DNA from: Leuctra nigra
Taxonomy: Eukaryota > Arthropoda > Insecta > Plecoptera > Leuctridae
Assembly (NCBI GenBank): GCA_934045905.1
Contig: OW203769.1
Location: forward strand, 2,061,202-2,125,201
Direction of reading: 5' to 3'
Length of the DNA stretch: 64,000 nucleotides
Shown: positions 9,411 to 22,600 of the stretch, one piece after another
Layout of the letters: each line of letters starts with the position of its first letter
Position numbering within the stretch: position 1 is the stretch's first letter
Made by a program: the position numbers and the translations under genes
The notes under the pieces: model-generated
Seen by the model: only the letters and a program-made list of their open reading frames with translations
Databases searched by the model: none
Told to the model about the DNA's origin: nothing

Positions 9411-11110
9411 CTGCTGGGGAAATATCATTTCATTATGTCAGAATACACATTTTAAATGTTTAAATTAAAACATTTACAACAAAGTTTTCCTTGTGGTAAT
9501 GACTGATAATTAGTGCGGCGTAGAAAGGGGGGAGGGAGGATAGGAGGGGGAATACCCCCTCTGATTCAATTCCCCTCTCTTTGTACTTATACATTTATAT
9601 GTCAAGATAAAAATATGCTTAAAAAGTGTTAAAATCGCGTAGAAATGCACCAAATTCATGCCTGAAATTCAAAAAATTTCGGGGGTTGTGGGCCCCGGAC
9701 CCGCGTCTCGTTGAGCGCCCCAGACAACCCCCCGTTGTCTTCGTAGACACTTATCTCCAGCTCAAGTTCTTTTACAATATTATCCCCCTTCCCTTTGCAA
9801 ATTAAGTTCCTACGCGCCTGGAAATGACTAAGTTCATTTTAAAGGTATTTTAAGTTTTCGATGCACTTAATTTCATTCAATTGAAATCAAACATATACCA
9901 CAGTTTTATATTGAAATTGTAGAGGCAGATTAAAGATAATTACAATAACGTAGGGAATTTACTCGTATATCATAAGAGCCAAAGTAAAAATAGCACACTT
10001 AAAATAGAAAGAACAAAATTAACTGGTTTGCAAACATTGCAAATATGAAAATATGAAAATATGAATGCTCTAATCGAAAGCACTAATTGAGCACTAGGTA
10101 TAATGATTGATATCCATCCGGAAATTAGTGCTTTTAGTGGTTCTGCTACATGAAGTTAACAGCCCCCTCACAGACAAATTGCGTTCTATCTCCCAAATAA
10201 TTGTGCACTAATTATCAGTACCTATGGACGAAGCTAATTGATTATGTAAGTCCCGCAATTAGTGCTTTAAGTGGGGCTGCCAACTTCACGGACCTCAAAA
10301 TCAATATTAATCAGGTAATAATCTTGGACAATCAAAGCACAACGTCAATTTACATATTTTGTATCACTTCTCTGGTGTGTTGAATAGTTTTTGACCAACA
10401 TCTCGGATTGGAAGTAAAATGTTTCGAACATGTTTAATTATCGTTGTATTCTTTTTGGAATATTTTCATAATCTGATTTATCGAGAACGTGTTAACCACC
10501 GCACATGATCACTTGCAAATCATTGAAGTACAACTGTTTCCAATAGTTAATGATCATGAACTCATTCACGGCAATAATCATAATAATATGAATTATAAAC
10601 TCAATAATATACATCAGTATGCACTAAGTTTCATGCAAAACAAATGCCAGCTTATCAACATCTGATCGTGTTCTGCTAGTAAACATTCCTCCACGTTACC
10701 TCAGCTGCTGATAAGCATGTGTGTGTAATAGAACTTGAGCACGCGTTGCAAATAGACAGAGCACGTGCGTGCGTGCGTTCTTCTCGCGAGATAGTTGAGA
10801 ACTAACTTAGCATCTAGCAGACCTTCACATATGTAACTTAGCCTTGGCCTCCACGCGCTTTTAGTCAGCGTGTTTACTTCAACAATCAACGCAGAGAATA
10901 TACTGGGTGCGAATTTCATGTATTCTCTAGATGCTATATTGTAACAGGACAATTAATAGGGATCAAGGTTAGATATCTATGCAAAAAATTTAATACGGTT
11001 GAAATGAAATATTTCAAAATACCAACATACGATTTTGTTGGTAAAACCCACTACGTATTTTCAATCTCAAAAGTGTAAATTTTCATTCAAAAATATTTAA
11101 TTAAAAATAA
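9411..11110. other. probable JHEH 5' intron or upstream DNA
   Basis: No coding exon is recognised. 9515-9825 has degraded inverted ends (GCGGCGTAGAAA and TTCCTACGCGCC) like the hAT-like element at 2840, with G- and C-rich blocks inside. A run of CGTG repeats lies near 10760. If the donor-like site at 13674 is used, all of this is intron. Confidence 0.45.
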
Positions 11111-11632
11111 GTGTAAATTTTGGCGGGAAAACGCTATCCCGGCGGCGAGAATTGAATTGCATGTAGGTTCGTAAATGGAGTTATTTTTCAGCCAAGGAGT
11201 AAGGGGGGTACGTCACTCGCAATCATGACGTCGATCTTGATCAGCTGATCTGCTGGTATGAAATGCAATTGTCTTTGCTCAGCTGTTTAATTTGATTAAT
11301 GAAATGCCATTGCCTTCCCTGTAAATTTTTTTTCATTTGATGTTATTTGAAGATAGTGTAAATTTTAATAATTGAAATGGAGTTAAACAAAAGCGAATTA
11401 AGTGACCTAAAGGTGTGGAAGCATTTTGCATTAAATTAAGTATGATAATGGTCGATAGCACTCGTTTCTCATCGGTTAATTATTTTTAACTCCATTTACG
11501 AACCTACCTGCAATTCAATTCTCGCATCCCGGCGAGTGATGTCAAATTTTATTGTAACCATGGCAACATCATTTTTGGTTGATATAAATGACATCACTCG
11601 CCGAGATGGCGTTTTCCCGCCAAAATATACAC
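11111..11632. mobile_element. foldback MITE with about 80-bp inverted arms
   Basis: GTGTAAATTTTGGCGGGAAA on the left mirrors TTTCCCGCCAAAATATACAC on the right. A second inner pair, TAGGTTCGTAAATGGAGTTA and TAACTCCATTTACGAACCTA, mirrors again. The middle has no coding capacity. It lies in the presumed JHEH 5' intron. Confidence 0.6.
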
Positions 11633-13665
11633 TGATTTTTTATTTCTTATTTATGAATAAAAATTTACTCTTATTTTTAGTGTGAAAATAGTGTGATTTA
11701 AAGTACGTCAGCAAATGCTGTGTAAAATTCAACAATGAGTTTAGCTTGTAATCCGGAGTGTTTTGACGCTTGTCCGGTTGTAAATAATATCTCTCAACTA
11801 CTGCATGGTATCGGGAAAGGGTTGTTTGTTTTGTCGTGGTGCCAAATATCTTTCAATGCAGTTGGCTTTTAAAATTCAAGGAAAGTTGTTTAAAATGGCA
11901 ACAGTGTAGGTGGAAGGGGTGGCAGGTCATACAATGAGTTGTAACTTGTCAAAGCTTAACTGTCGAACAAAACAATTGGGTCGAACAATACTGCTCATCT
12001 TATGAAAGGAAAGGCTACACGCTCGCTGGACGTACAAATATGTTGTTATTTTCAATTATAGTTTTTAGTAAATTCATGCATATTCCCGATTGTCCCACAT
12101 GTACAATTTGATAAAAACATGCGAATATAAATGCAACAGAAATAATTACAACTATTTAAAAGGATTCAAAGCGGTTGAATATGAGTCATTATCATGGTTA
12201 TAAGACAACAAAATATCACATATCACAGATTATCTTATGAATCATAGGCTTCATATGATTGAAGATTAAAAGAGGATTTCAAACGATAAATACATTGAGT
12301 TTTTAAAGACATTGATTCTACTTCTTACATGGAATAAAATTGTCTCTCGACTTCTAGTGATGTCATCAAATCATTTCCAGCCAATCCGTTTCTTTCAAAT
12401 ACCATTTTCTCATTTGTTGAGTGTATACCTTTGAGTGTGTCGATCATTTTTATATTCGTTTATTTTGTCCAGATTAAAATGTTCCAAAAATCTTAAGTCG
12501 AGAAAAGGAGTACTGAATTATTAAGAATTCCTTTAGTGATGCTTTAAATAAAATATTGTCATTTAAAAATTTTGTTAAAATGGCACATTTATTTGTTAGA
12601 GGGATCTTTACATGAAAGTTATTAATGGTATTATCAGTGATCGCTGGTATTGCTTACAATGTTTATTTTCAGGGACTAACATGATAACTCCAGAATGTAA
12701 ATACAAGGCTGCGTCATGTTGAATTTCATGAATAGTGTAATGATTCAATATTCAAGGCGAGTGGTCTGCAGGAATCTGTATAATTAACACCTCTCGTATA
12801 CTTGGGTCTTAACCTTACGTTTTCTAAATATTATTAAGCTAAAATCTATGTTTTTAAAGCACACGACCGACTCCTTCGGTTCTTCTTGACCGATTATCTT
12901 CAATATTATCTATTATCTAACTTCACAGATTAGAGATAAATAGTAAATCTGTGTTCCCATGGTCCAAAAAGTTTGATATTTCTTTTCTTTTCTCGCGGCA
13001 GAGACTAGGTGCAAAAATAATATCTTGAAATTACTCCAGTTTGAATCTCTGCAAAAGGGATTTTTGTTTAATTTTTCAAATCATGGAGACTCAGATGTAT
13101 TCTTTACCAATAAACTTTCGCAAACTTTTGAAGACAACCCGATAAGCCGTTTTGAAAAAAATAGGGGCCACCTTTTTATGGTTGTTTGTGGTTTTCAATA
13201 TTGGAATTAAAATAAAATACTTAGCAGCAGTATATGCAACTTTAAGTTCACGATTAAATGTCATAAATATAATCTAAAATCAATTTTTCATGTATTTTTA
13301 GGAAGTTTTGTATACATCTGAATCGCAAATTTATGAGATTATTCGCCTCTTTAATGCTCTTTTTGGTAAAATAAACATTTAGACACCACGTTGATACCGT
13401 ACATAAAAGATTACCGATTTGCTTTCTTAACATTTATCGAAACATTAGAATATAAAATTAAAAAAATGTAAATTGAAAAATATTCAATTGCAGCATTATC
13501 GAACTATTTTTAAAAATATTATCCAAGAATCACTAATTTTCTAATCGTCTGCACAAGGTAGTGCAAACGTGTATATTATGAGATTACTTGTGTTGACATT
13601 GACCTTGCATCTTACAATACGAATTAATAACGTACTTTCTTGAGATATTTCCGGCTACACGACTA
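11633..13665. other. AT-rich DNA without a recognised feature
   Basis: I found no exon, RNA gene or repeat boundary. The longest open frame (13025-13210) has no recognisable domain. Confidence 0.45.
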
Positions 13666-16600
13666 GGACTTACCGTGCGATGTTGCTTGAGGTATCTCGA
13701 GGCAGTGACGATGTAACAGCTGCGAGTCCTTGACTAGGTCACAGACTCCGTGATAAGACGAGTCTTATCTCAGAGAGATTACCAAGCAGCACATTGGCAT
13801 TTGGCAGCCAGAGATGTGAGTCATGTGGCTGGGAAGATAGAATCCTAAGGTGGCAATCATGTGCATGTGTACTTACCGTGCGATGTTGCTTGAGGTATCT
13901 CGAGGCAGTGACGATGTAACAGCTGCGAGTCCTTGACTAGGTCACAGACTCCGTGATAAGACGAGTCTTATCTCAGAGAGATTACCAAGCAGCACATTGG
14001 CATTTGGCAGCCAGAGATATGAGTCATGTGGCTGGGAAGATAGAATCCTAAGGTGGCAATCATGTGCATGTGTACTTACCGTGCGATGTTGCTTGAGTCT
14101 CGAGGCAGTGACGATGTAACAGCTGAGTCCTTGACTAGGTCACAGACTCCGTGATAAGACGAGTCTTATCTCAGAGAGATTACCAAGCAGCACATTGGCA
14201 TTTGGCAGCCAGAGATATGAGTCATGTGGCTGGGAAGATAGAATCCTAAGGTGGCAATCATGTGCATGTGTACTTACCGTGCGATGTTGCTTGAGGTATC
14301 TCGAGGCAGTGACGATGTAACAGCTGAGTCCTTGACTAGGTCACAGACTCCGTGATAAGACGAGTCTTATCTCAGAGAGATTACCAAGCAGCACATTGGC
14401 ATTTGGCAGCCAGAGATATGAGTCATGTGGCTGGGAAGATAGAATCCTAAGGTGGCAATCATGTGCATGTGGACTTGCCGTGCGATGTTGCTTGAGGTAT
14501 CTCGAGGCAGTGACGATGTAACAGCTGAGTCCTTGACTAGGTCACAGACTCCGTGATAAGACGAGTCTTATCTCAGAGAGATTACCAAGCAGCACATTGG
14601 CATTTGGCAGCCAGAGATATGAGTCATGTGGCTGGAAAGATAGAATCCTAAGGTGGCAATAATGTGCATGTGTACTTACCGTGCGATGTTGCTTGAGTCT
14701 CGAGGCAGTGACGATGTAACAGCTGAGTCCTTGACTAGGTCACAGACTCCGTGATAAGACGAGTCTTATCTCAGAGAGATTACCAAGCAGCACATTGGCA
14801 TTTGGCAGCCAGAGATATGAGTCATGTGGCTGGGAAGATAGAATCCTAAGGTGGCAATCATGTGCATGTGTACTTACCGTGCGATGTTGCTTGAGGTATC
14901 TCGAGGCAGTGACGATGTAACAGCTGAGTCCTTGACTAGGTCACAGACTCCGTGATAAGACGAGTCTTATCTCAGAGAGATTACCAAGCAGCACATTGGC
15001 ATTTGGCAGCCAGAGATATGAGTCATGTGGCTGGGAAGATAGAATCCTAAGGTGGCAATCATGTGCATGTGTACTTACCGTGCGATGTTGCTTGAGTCTC
15101 GAGGCAGTGACGATGTAACAGCTGCGTCCTTGACTAGGTCACAGACTCCGTGATAAGACGAGTCTTATCTCAGAGAGATTACCAAGCAGCACATTGGCAT
15201 TTGGCAGCCAGAGATATGAGTCATGTGGCTGGGAAGATAGAATCCTAAGGTGGCAATCATGTGCATGTGTACTTACCGTGCGATGTTGCTTGAGGTATCT
15301 CGAGGCAGTGACGATGTAACAGCTGAGTCCTTGACTAGGTCACAGACTCCGTGATAAGACGAGTCTTATCTCAGAGAGATTACCAAGCAGCACATTGGCA
15401 TTTGGCAGCCAGAGATATGAGTCATGTGGCTGGGAAGATAGAATCCTAAGGTGGCAATCATGTGCATGTGGACTTGCCGTGCGATGTTGCTTGTGTATCT
15501 CGAGGCAGTGACGATGTAACAGCTGAGTCCTTGACTAGGTCACAGACTCCGTGATAAGACGAGTCTTATCTCAGAGAGATTACCAAGCAGCACATTGGCA
15601 TTTGGCAGCCAGAGATATGAGTCATGTGGCTGGGAAGATAGAATCCTAAGGTGGCAATCATGTGCATGTGTACTTACCGTGCGATGTTGCTTGAGTCTCG
15701 AGGCAGTGACGATGTAACAGCTGCGAGTCCTTGACTAGGTCACAGACTCCGTGATAAGACGAGTCTTATCTCAGAGAGATTACCAAGCAGCACATTGGCA
15801 TTTGGCAGCCAGAGATATGAGTCATGTGGCTGGGAAGATAGAATCCTAAGGTGGCAATAATGTGCATGTGTACTTACCGTGCGATGTTGCTTGAGTCTCG
15901 AGGCAGTGACGATGTAACAGCTGAGTCCTTGACTAGGTCACAGACTCCGTGATAAGACGAGTCTTATCTCAGAGAGATTACCAAGCAGCACATTGGCATT
16001 TGGCAGCCAGAGATATGAGTCATGTGGCTGGGAAGATAGAATCCTAAGGTGGCAATCATGTGCATGTGTACTTACCGTGCGATGTTGCTTGAGGTATCTC
16101 GAGGCAGTGACGATGTAACAGCTGCGAGTCCTTGACTAGGTCACAGACTCCGTGATAAGACGAGTCTTATCTCAGAGAGATTACCAAGCAGCACATTGGC
16201 ATTTGGCAGCCAGAGATATGAGTCATGTGGCTGGGAAGATAGAATCCTAAGGTGGCAATCATGTGCATGTGGACTTGCCGTGCGATGTTGCTTGAGGTAT
16301 CTCGAGGCAGTGACGATGTAACAGCTGCGAGTCCTTGACTAGGTCACAGACTCCGTGATAAGACGAGTCTTATCTCAGAGAGATTACCAAGCAGCACATT
16401 GGCATTTGGCAGCCAGAGATGTGAGTCATGTGGCTTGGAAGATAGAATCCTAAGGTGGCAATCATGTGCATGTGTACTTACCGTGCGATGTTGCTTGAGG
16501 TATCTCGAGGCAGTGACGATGTAACAGCTGAGTCCTTGACTAGGTCACAGACTCCGTGATAAGACGAGTCTTATCTCAGAGAGATTACCAAGCAGCACAT

Positions 16601-19600
16601 TGGCATTTGGCAGCCAGAGATATGAGTCATGTGGCTGGGAAGATAGAATCCTAAGGTGGCAATCATGTGCATGTGGACTTGCCGTGCGATGTTGCTTGAG
16701 GTATCTCGAGGCAGTGACGATGTAACAGCTGAGTCCTTGACTAGGTCACAGACTCCGTGATAAGACGAGTCTTATCTCAGAGAGATTACCAAGCAGCACA
16801 TTGGCATTTGGCAGCCAGAGATATGAGTCATGTGGCTGGGAAGATAGAATCCTAAGGTGGCAATCATGTGCATGTGTACTTACCGTGCGATGTTGCTTGA
16901 GTCTCGAGGCAGTGACGATGTAACAGCTGCGAGTCCTTGACTAGGTCACAGACTCCGTGATAAGACGAGTCTTATCTCAGAGAGATTACCAAGCAGCACA
17001 TTGGCATTTGGCAGCCAGAGATGTGAGTCATGTGGCTGGGAAGATAGAATCCTAAGGTGGCAATCATGTGCATGTGTACTTACCGTGCGATGTTGCTTGA
17101 GGTATCTCGAGGCAGTGACGATGTAACAGCTGCGAGTCCTTGACTAGGTCACAGACTCCGTGATAAGACGAGTCTTATCTCAGAGAGATTACCAAGCAGC
17201 ACATTGGCATTTGGCAGCCAGAGATATGAGTCATGTGGCTGGGAAGATAGAATCCTAAGGTGGCAATCATGTGCATGTGGACTTGCCGTGCGATGTTGCT
17301 TGAGGTATCTCGAGGCAGTGACGATGTAACAGCTGCGAGTCCTTGACTAGGTCACAGACTCCGTGATAAGACGAGTCTTATCTCAGAGAGATTACCAAGC
17401 AGCACATTGGCATTTGGCAGCCAGAGATATGAGTCATGTGGCTGGGAAGATAGAATCCTAAGGTGGCAATCATGTGCATGTGTACTTACCGTGCGATGTT
17501 GCTTGAGTCTCGAGGCAGTGACGATGTAACAGCTGAGTCCTTGACTAGGTCACAGACTCCGTGATAAGACGAGTCTTATCTCAGAGAGATTACCAAGCAG
17601 CACATTGGCATTTGGCAGCCAGAGATATGAGTCATGTGGCTGGGAAGATAGAATCCTAAGGTGGCAATCATGTGCATGTGTACTTACCGTGCGATGTTGC
17701 TTGAGGTATCTCGAGGCAGTGACGATGTAACAGCTGAGTCCTTGACTAGGTCACAGACTCCGTGATAAGACGAGTCTTATCTCAGAGAGATTACCAAGCA
17801 GCACATTGGCATTTGGCAGCCAGAGATATGAGTCATGTGGCTGGGAAGATAGAATCCTAAGGTGGCAATCATGTGCATGTGTACTTACCGTGCGATGTTG
17901 CTTGAGGTATCTCGAGGCAGTGACGATGTAACAGCTGCGAGTCCTTGACTAGGTCACAGACTCCGTGATAAGACGAGTCTTATCTCAGAGAGATTACCAA
18001 GCAGCACATTGGCATTTGGCAGCCAGAGATATGAGTCATGTGGCTGGGAAGATAGAATCCTAAGGTGGCAATCATGTGCATGTGGACTTGCCGTGCGATG
18101 TTGCTTGAGGTATCTCGAGGCAGTGACGATGTAACAGCTGCGAGTCCTTGACTAGGTCACAGACTCCGTGATAAGACGAGTCTTATCTCAGAGAGATTAC
18201 CAAGCAGCACATTGGCATTTGGCAGCCAGAGATATGAGTCATGTGGCTGGGAAGATAGAATCCTAAGGTGGCAATCATGTGCATGTGTACTTACCGTGCG
18301 ATGTTGCTTGAGGTATCTCGAGGCAGTGACGATGTAACAGCTGAGTCCTTGACTAGGTCACAGACTCCGTGATAAGACGAGTCTTATCTCAGAGAGATTA
18401 CCAAGCAGCACATTGGCATTTGGCAGCCAGAGATATGAGTCATGTGGCTGGGAAGATAGAATCCTAAGGTGGCAATCATGTGCATGTGTACTTACCGTGC
18501 GATGTTGCTTGAGGTATCTCGAGGCAGTGACGATGTAACAGCTGAGTCCTTGACTAGGTCACAGACTCCGTGATAAGACGAGTCTTATCTCAGAGAGATT
18601 ACCAAGCAGCACATTGGCATTTGGCAGCCAGAGATATGAGTCATGTGGCTGGGAAGATAGAATCCTAAGGTGGCAATCATGTGCATGTGGACTTGCCGTG
18701 CGATGTTGCTTGTGTATCTCGAGGCAGTGACGATGTAACAGCTGAGTCCTTGACTAGGTCACAGACTCCGTGATAAGACGAGTCTTATCTCAGAGAGATT
18801 ACCAAGCAGCACATTGGCATTTGGCAGCCAGAGATATGAGTCATGTGGCTGGGAAGATAGAATCCTAAGGTGGCAATCATGTGCATGTGTACTTACCGTG
18901 CGATGTTGCTTGAGTCTCGAGGCAGTGACGATGTAACAGCTGCGAGTCCTTGACTAGGTCACAGACTCCGTGATAAGACGAGTCTTATCTCAGAGAGATT
19001 ACCAAGCAGCACATTGGCATTTGGCAGCCAGAGATATGAGTCATGTGGCTGGGAAGATAGAATCCTAAGGTGGCAATAATGTGCATGTGTACTTACCGTG
19101 CGATGTTGCTTGAGTCTCGAGGCAGTGACGATGTAACAGCTGAGTCCTTGACTAGGTCACAGACTCCGTGATAAGACGAGTCTTATCTCAGAGAGATTAC
19201 CAAGCAGCACATTGGCATTTGGCAGCCAGAGATATGAGTCATGTGGCTGGGAAGATAGAATCCTAAGGTGGCAATCATGTGCATGTGTACTTACCGTGCG
19301 ATGTTGCTTGAGGTATCTCGAGGCAGTGACGATGTAACAGCTGCGAGTCCTTGACTAGGTCACAGACTCCGTGATAAGACGAGTCTTATCTCAGAGAGAT
19401 TACCAAGCAGCACATTGGCATTTGGCAGCCAGAGATATGAGTCATGTGGCTGGGAAGATAGAATCCTAAGGTGGCAATCATGTGCATGTGGACTTGCCGT
19501 GCGATGTTGCTTGAGGTATCTCGAGGCAGTGACGATGTAACAGCTGCGAGTCCTTGACTAGGTCACAGACTCCGTGATAAGACGAGTCTTATCTCAGAGA

Positions 19601-22600
19601 GATTACCAAGCAGCACATTGGCATTTGGCAGCCAGAGATGTGAGTCATGTGGCTTGGAAGATAGAATCCTAAGGTGGCAATCATGTGCATGTGTACTTAC
19701 CGTGCGATGTTGCTTGAGGTATCTCGAGGCAGTGACGATGTAACAGCTGAGTCCTTGACTAGGTCACAGACTCCGTGATAAGACGAGTCTTATCTCAGAG
19801 AGATTACCAAGCAGCACATTGGCATTTGGCAGCCAGAGATATGAGTCATGTGGCTGGGAAGATAGAATCCTAAGGTGGCAATCATGTGCATGTGGACTTG
19901 CCGTGCGATGTTGCTTGAGGTATCTCGAGGCAGTGACGATGTAACAGCTGAGTCCTTGACTAGGTCACAGACTCCGTGATAAGACGAGTCTTATCTCAGA
20001 GAGATTACCAAGCAGCACATTGGCATTTGGCAGCCAGAGATATGAGTCATGTGGCTGGGAAGATAGAATCCTAAGGTGGCAATCATGTGCATGTGTACTT
20101 ACCGTGCGATGTTGCTTGAGTCTCGAGGCAGTGACGATGTAACAGCTGCGAGTCCTTGACTAGGTCACAGACTCCGTGATAAGACGAGTCTTATCTCAGA
20201 GAGATTACCAAGCAGCACATTGGCATTTGGCAGCCAGAGATATGAGTCATGTGGCTGGGAAGATAGAATCCTAAGGTGGCAATCATGTGCATGTGTACTT
20301 ACCGTGCGATGTTGCTTGAGTCTCGAGGCAGTGACGATGTAACAGCTGCGAGTCCTTGACTAGGTCACAGACTCCGTGATAAGACGAGTCTTATCTCAGA
20401 GAGATTACCAAGCAGCACATTGGCATTTGGCAGCCAGAGATATGAGTCATGTGGCTGGGAAGATAGAATCCTAAGGTGGCAATAATGTGCATGTGTACTT
20501 ACCGTGCGATGTTGCTTGAGTCTCGAGGCAGTGACGATGTAACAGCTGAGTCCTTGACTAGGTCACAGACTCCGTGATAAGACGAGTCTTATCTCAGAGA
20601 GATTACCAAGCAGCACATTGGCATTTGGCAGCCAGAGATATGAGTCATGTGGCTGGGAAGATAGAATCCTAAGGTGGCAATCATGTGCATGTGTACTTAC
20701 CGTGCGATGTTGCTTGAGGTATCTCGAGGCAGTGACGATGTAACAGCTGCGAGTCCTTGACTAGGTCATCGACTCCGTGATAAGACGAGTCTTATCTCAG
20801 AGAGATTACCAAGCAGCACATTGGCATTTGGCAGCCAGAGATATGAGTCATGTGGCTGGGAAGATAGAATCCTAAGGTGGCAATCATGTGCATGTGGACT
20901 TGCCGTGCGATGTTGCTTGAGGTATCTCGAGGCAGTGACGATGTAACAGCTGCGAGTCCTTGACTAGGTCACAGACTCCGTGATAAGACGAGTCTTATCT
21001 CAGAGAGATTACCAAGCAGCACATTGGCATTTGGCAGCCAGAGATGTGAGTCATGTGGCTTGGAAGATAGAATCCTAAGGTGGCAATCATGTGCATGTGT
21101 ACTTACCGTGCGATGTTGCTTGAGGTATCTCGAGGCAGTGACGATGTAACAGCTGAGTCCTTGACTAGGTCACAGACTCCGTGATAAGACGAGTCTTATC
21201 TCAGAGAGATTACCAAGCAGCACATTGGCATTTGGCAGCCAGAGATATGAGTCATGTGGCTGGGAAGATAGAATCCTAAGGTGGCAATCATGTGCATGTG
21301 GACTTGCCGTGCGATGTTGCTTGAGGTATCTCGAGGCAGTGACGATGTAACAGCTGAGTCCTTGACTAGGTCACAGACTCCGTGATAAGACGAGTCTTAT
21401 CTCAGAGAGATTACCAAGCAGCACATTGGCATTTGGCAGCCAGAGATATGAGTCATGTGGCTGGGAAGATAGAATCCTAAGGTGGCAATCATGTGCATGT
21501 GTACTTACCGTGCGATGTTGCTTGAGTCTCGAGGCAGTGACGATGTAACAGCTGCGAGTCCTTGACTAGGTCACAGACTCCGTGATAAGACGAGTCTTAT
21601 CTCAGAGAGATTACCAAGCAGCACATTGGCATTTGGCAGCCAGAGATATGAGTCATGTGGCTGGGAAGATAGAATCCTAAGGTGGCAATCATGTGCATGT
21701 GTACTTACCGTGCGATGTTGCTTGAGTCTCGAGGCAGTGACGATGTAACAGCTGCGAGTCCTTGACTAGGTCACAGACTCCGTGATAAGACGAGTCTTAT
21801 CTCAGAGAGATTACCAAGCAGCACATTGGCATTTGGCAGCCAGAGATATGAGTCATGTGGCTGGGAAGATAGAATCCTAAGGTGGCAATCATGTGCATGT
21901 GTACTTACCGTGCGATGTTGCTTGAGGTATCTCGAGGCAGTGACGATGTAACAGCTGAGTCCTTGACTAGGTCACAGACTCCGTGATAAGACGAGTCTTA
22001 TCTCAGAGAGATTACCAAGCAGCACATTGGCATTAGGCAGCCAGAGATATGAGTCATGTGGCTGGGAAGATAGAATCCTAAGGTGGCAATCATGTGCATG
22101 TGGACTTGCCGTGCGATGTTGCTTGAGTCTCGAGGCAGTGACGATGTAACAGCTGCGAGTCCTTGACTAGGTCACAGACTCCGTGATAAGACGAGTCTTA
22201 TCTCAGAGAGATTACCAAGCAGCACATTGGCATTTGGCAGCCAGAGATATGAGTCATGTGGCTGGGAAGATAGAATCCAAAGGTGGCAATCATGTGCATG
22301 TGGACTTGCCGTGCGATGTTGCTTGAGTCTCGAGGCAGTGACGATGTAACAGCTGAGTCCTTGACTAGGTCACAGACTCCGTGATAAGACGAGTCTTATC
22401 TCAGAGAGATTACCAAGCAGCACATTGGCATTTGGCAGCCAGAGATGTGAGTCATGTGGCTGGGAAGATAGAATCCTAAGGTGGCAATAATGTGCATGTG
22501 TACTTACCGTGCGATGTTGCTTGAGTCTCGAGGCAGTGACGATGTAACAGCTGAGTCCTTGACTAGGTCACAGACTCCGTGATAAGACGAGTCTTATCTC

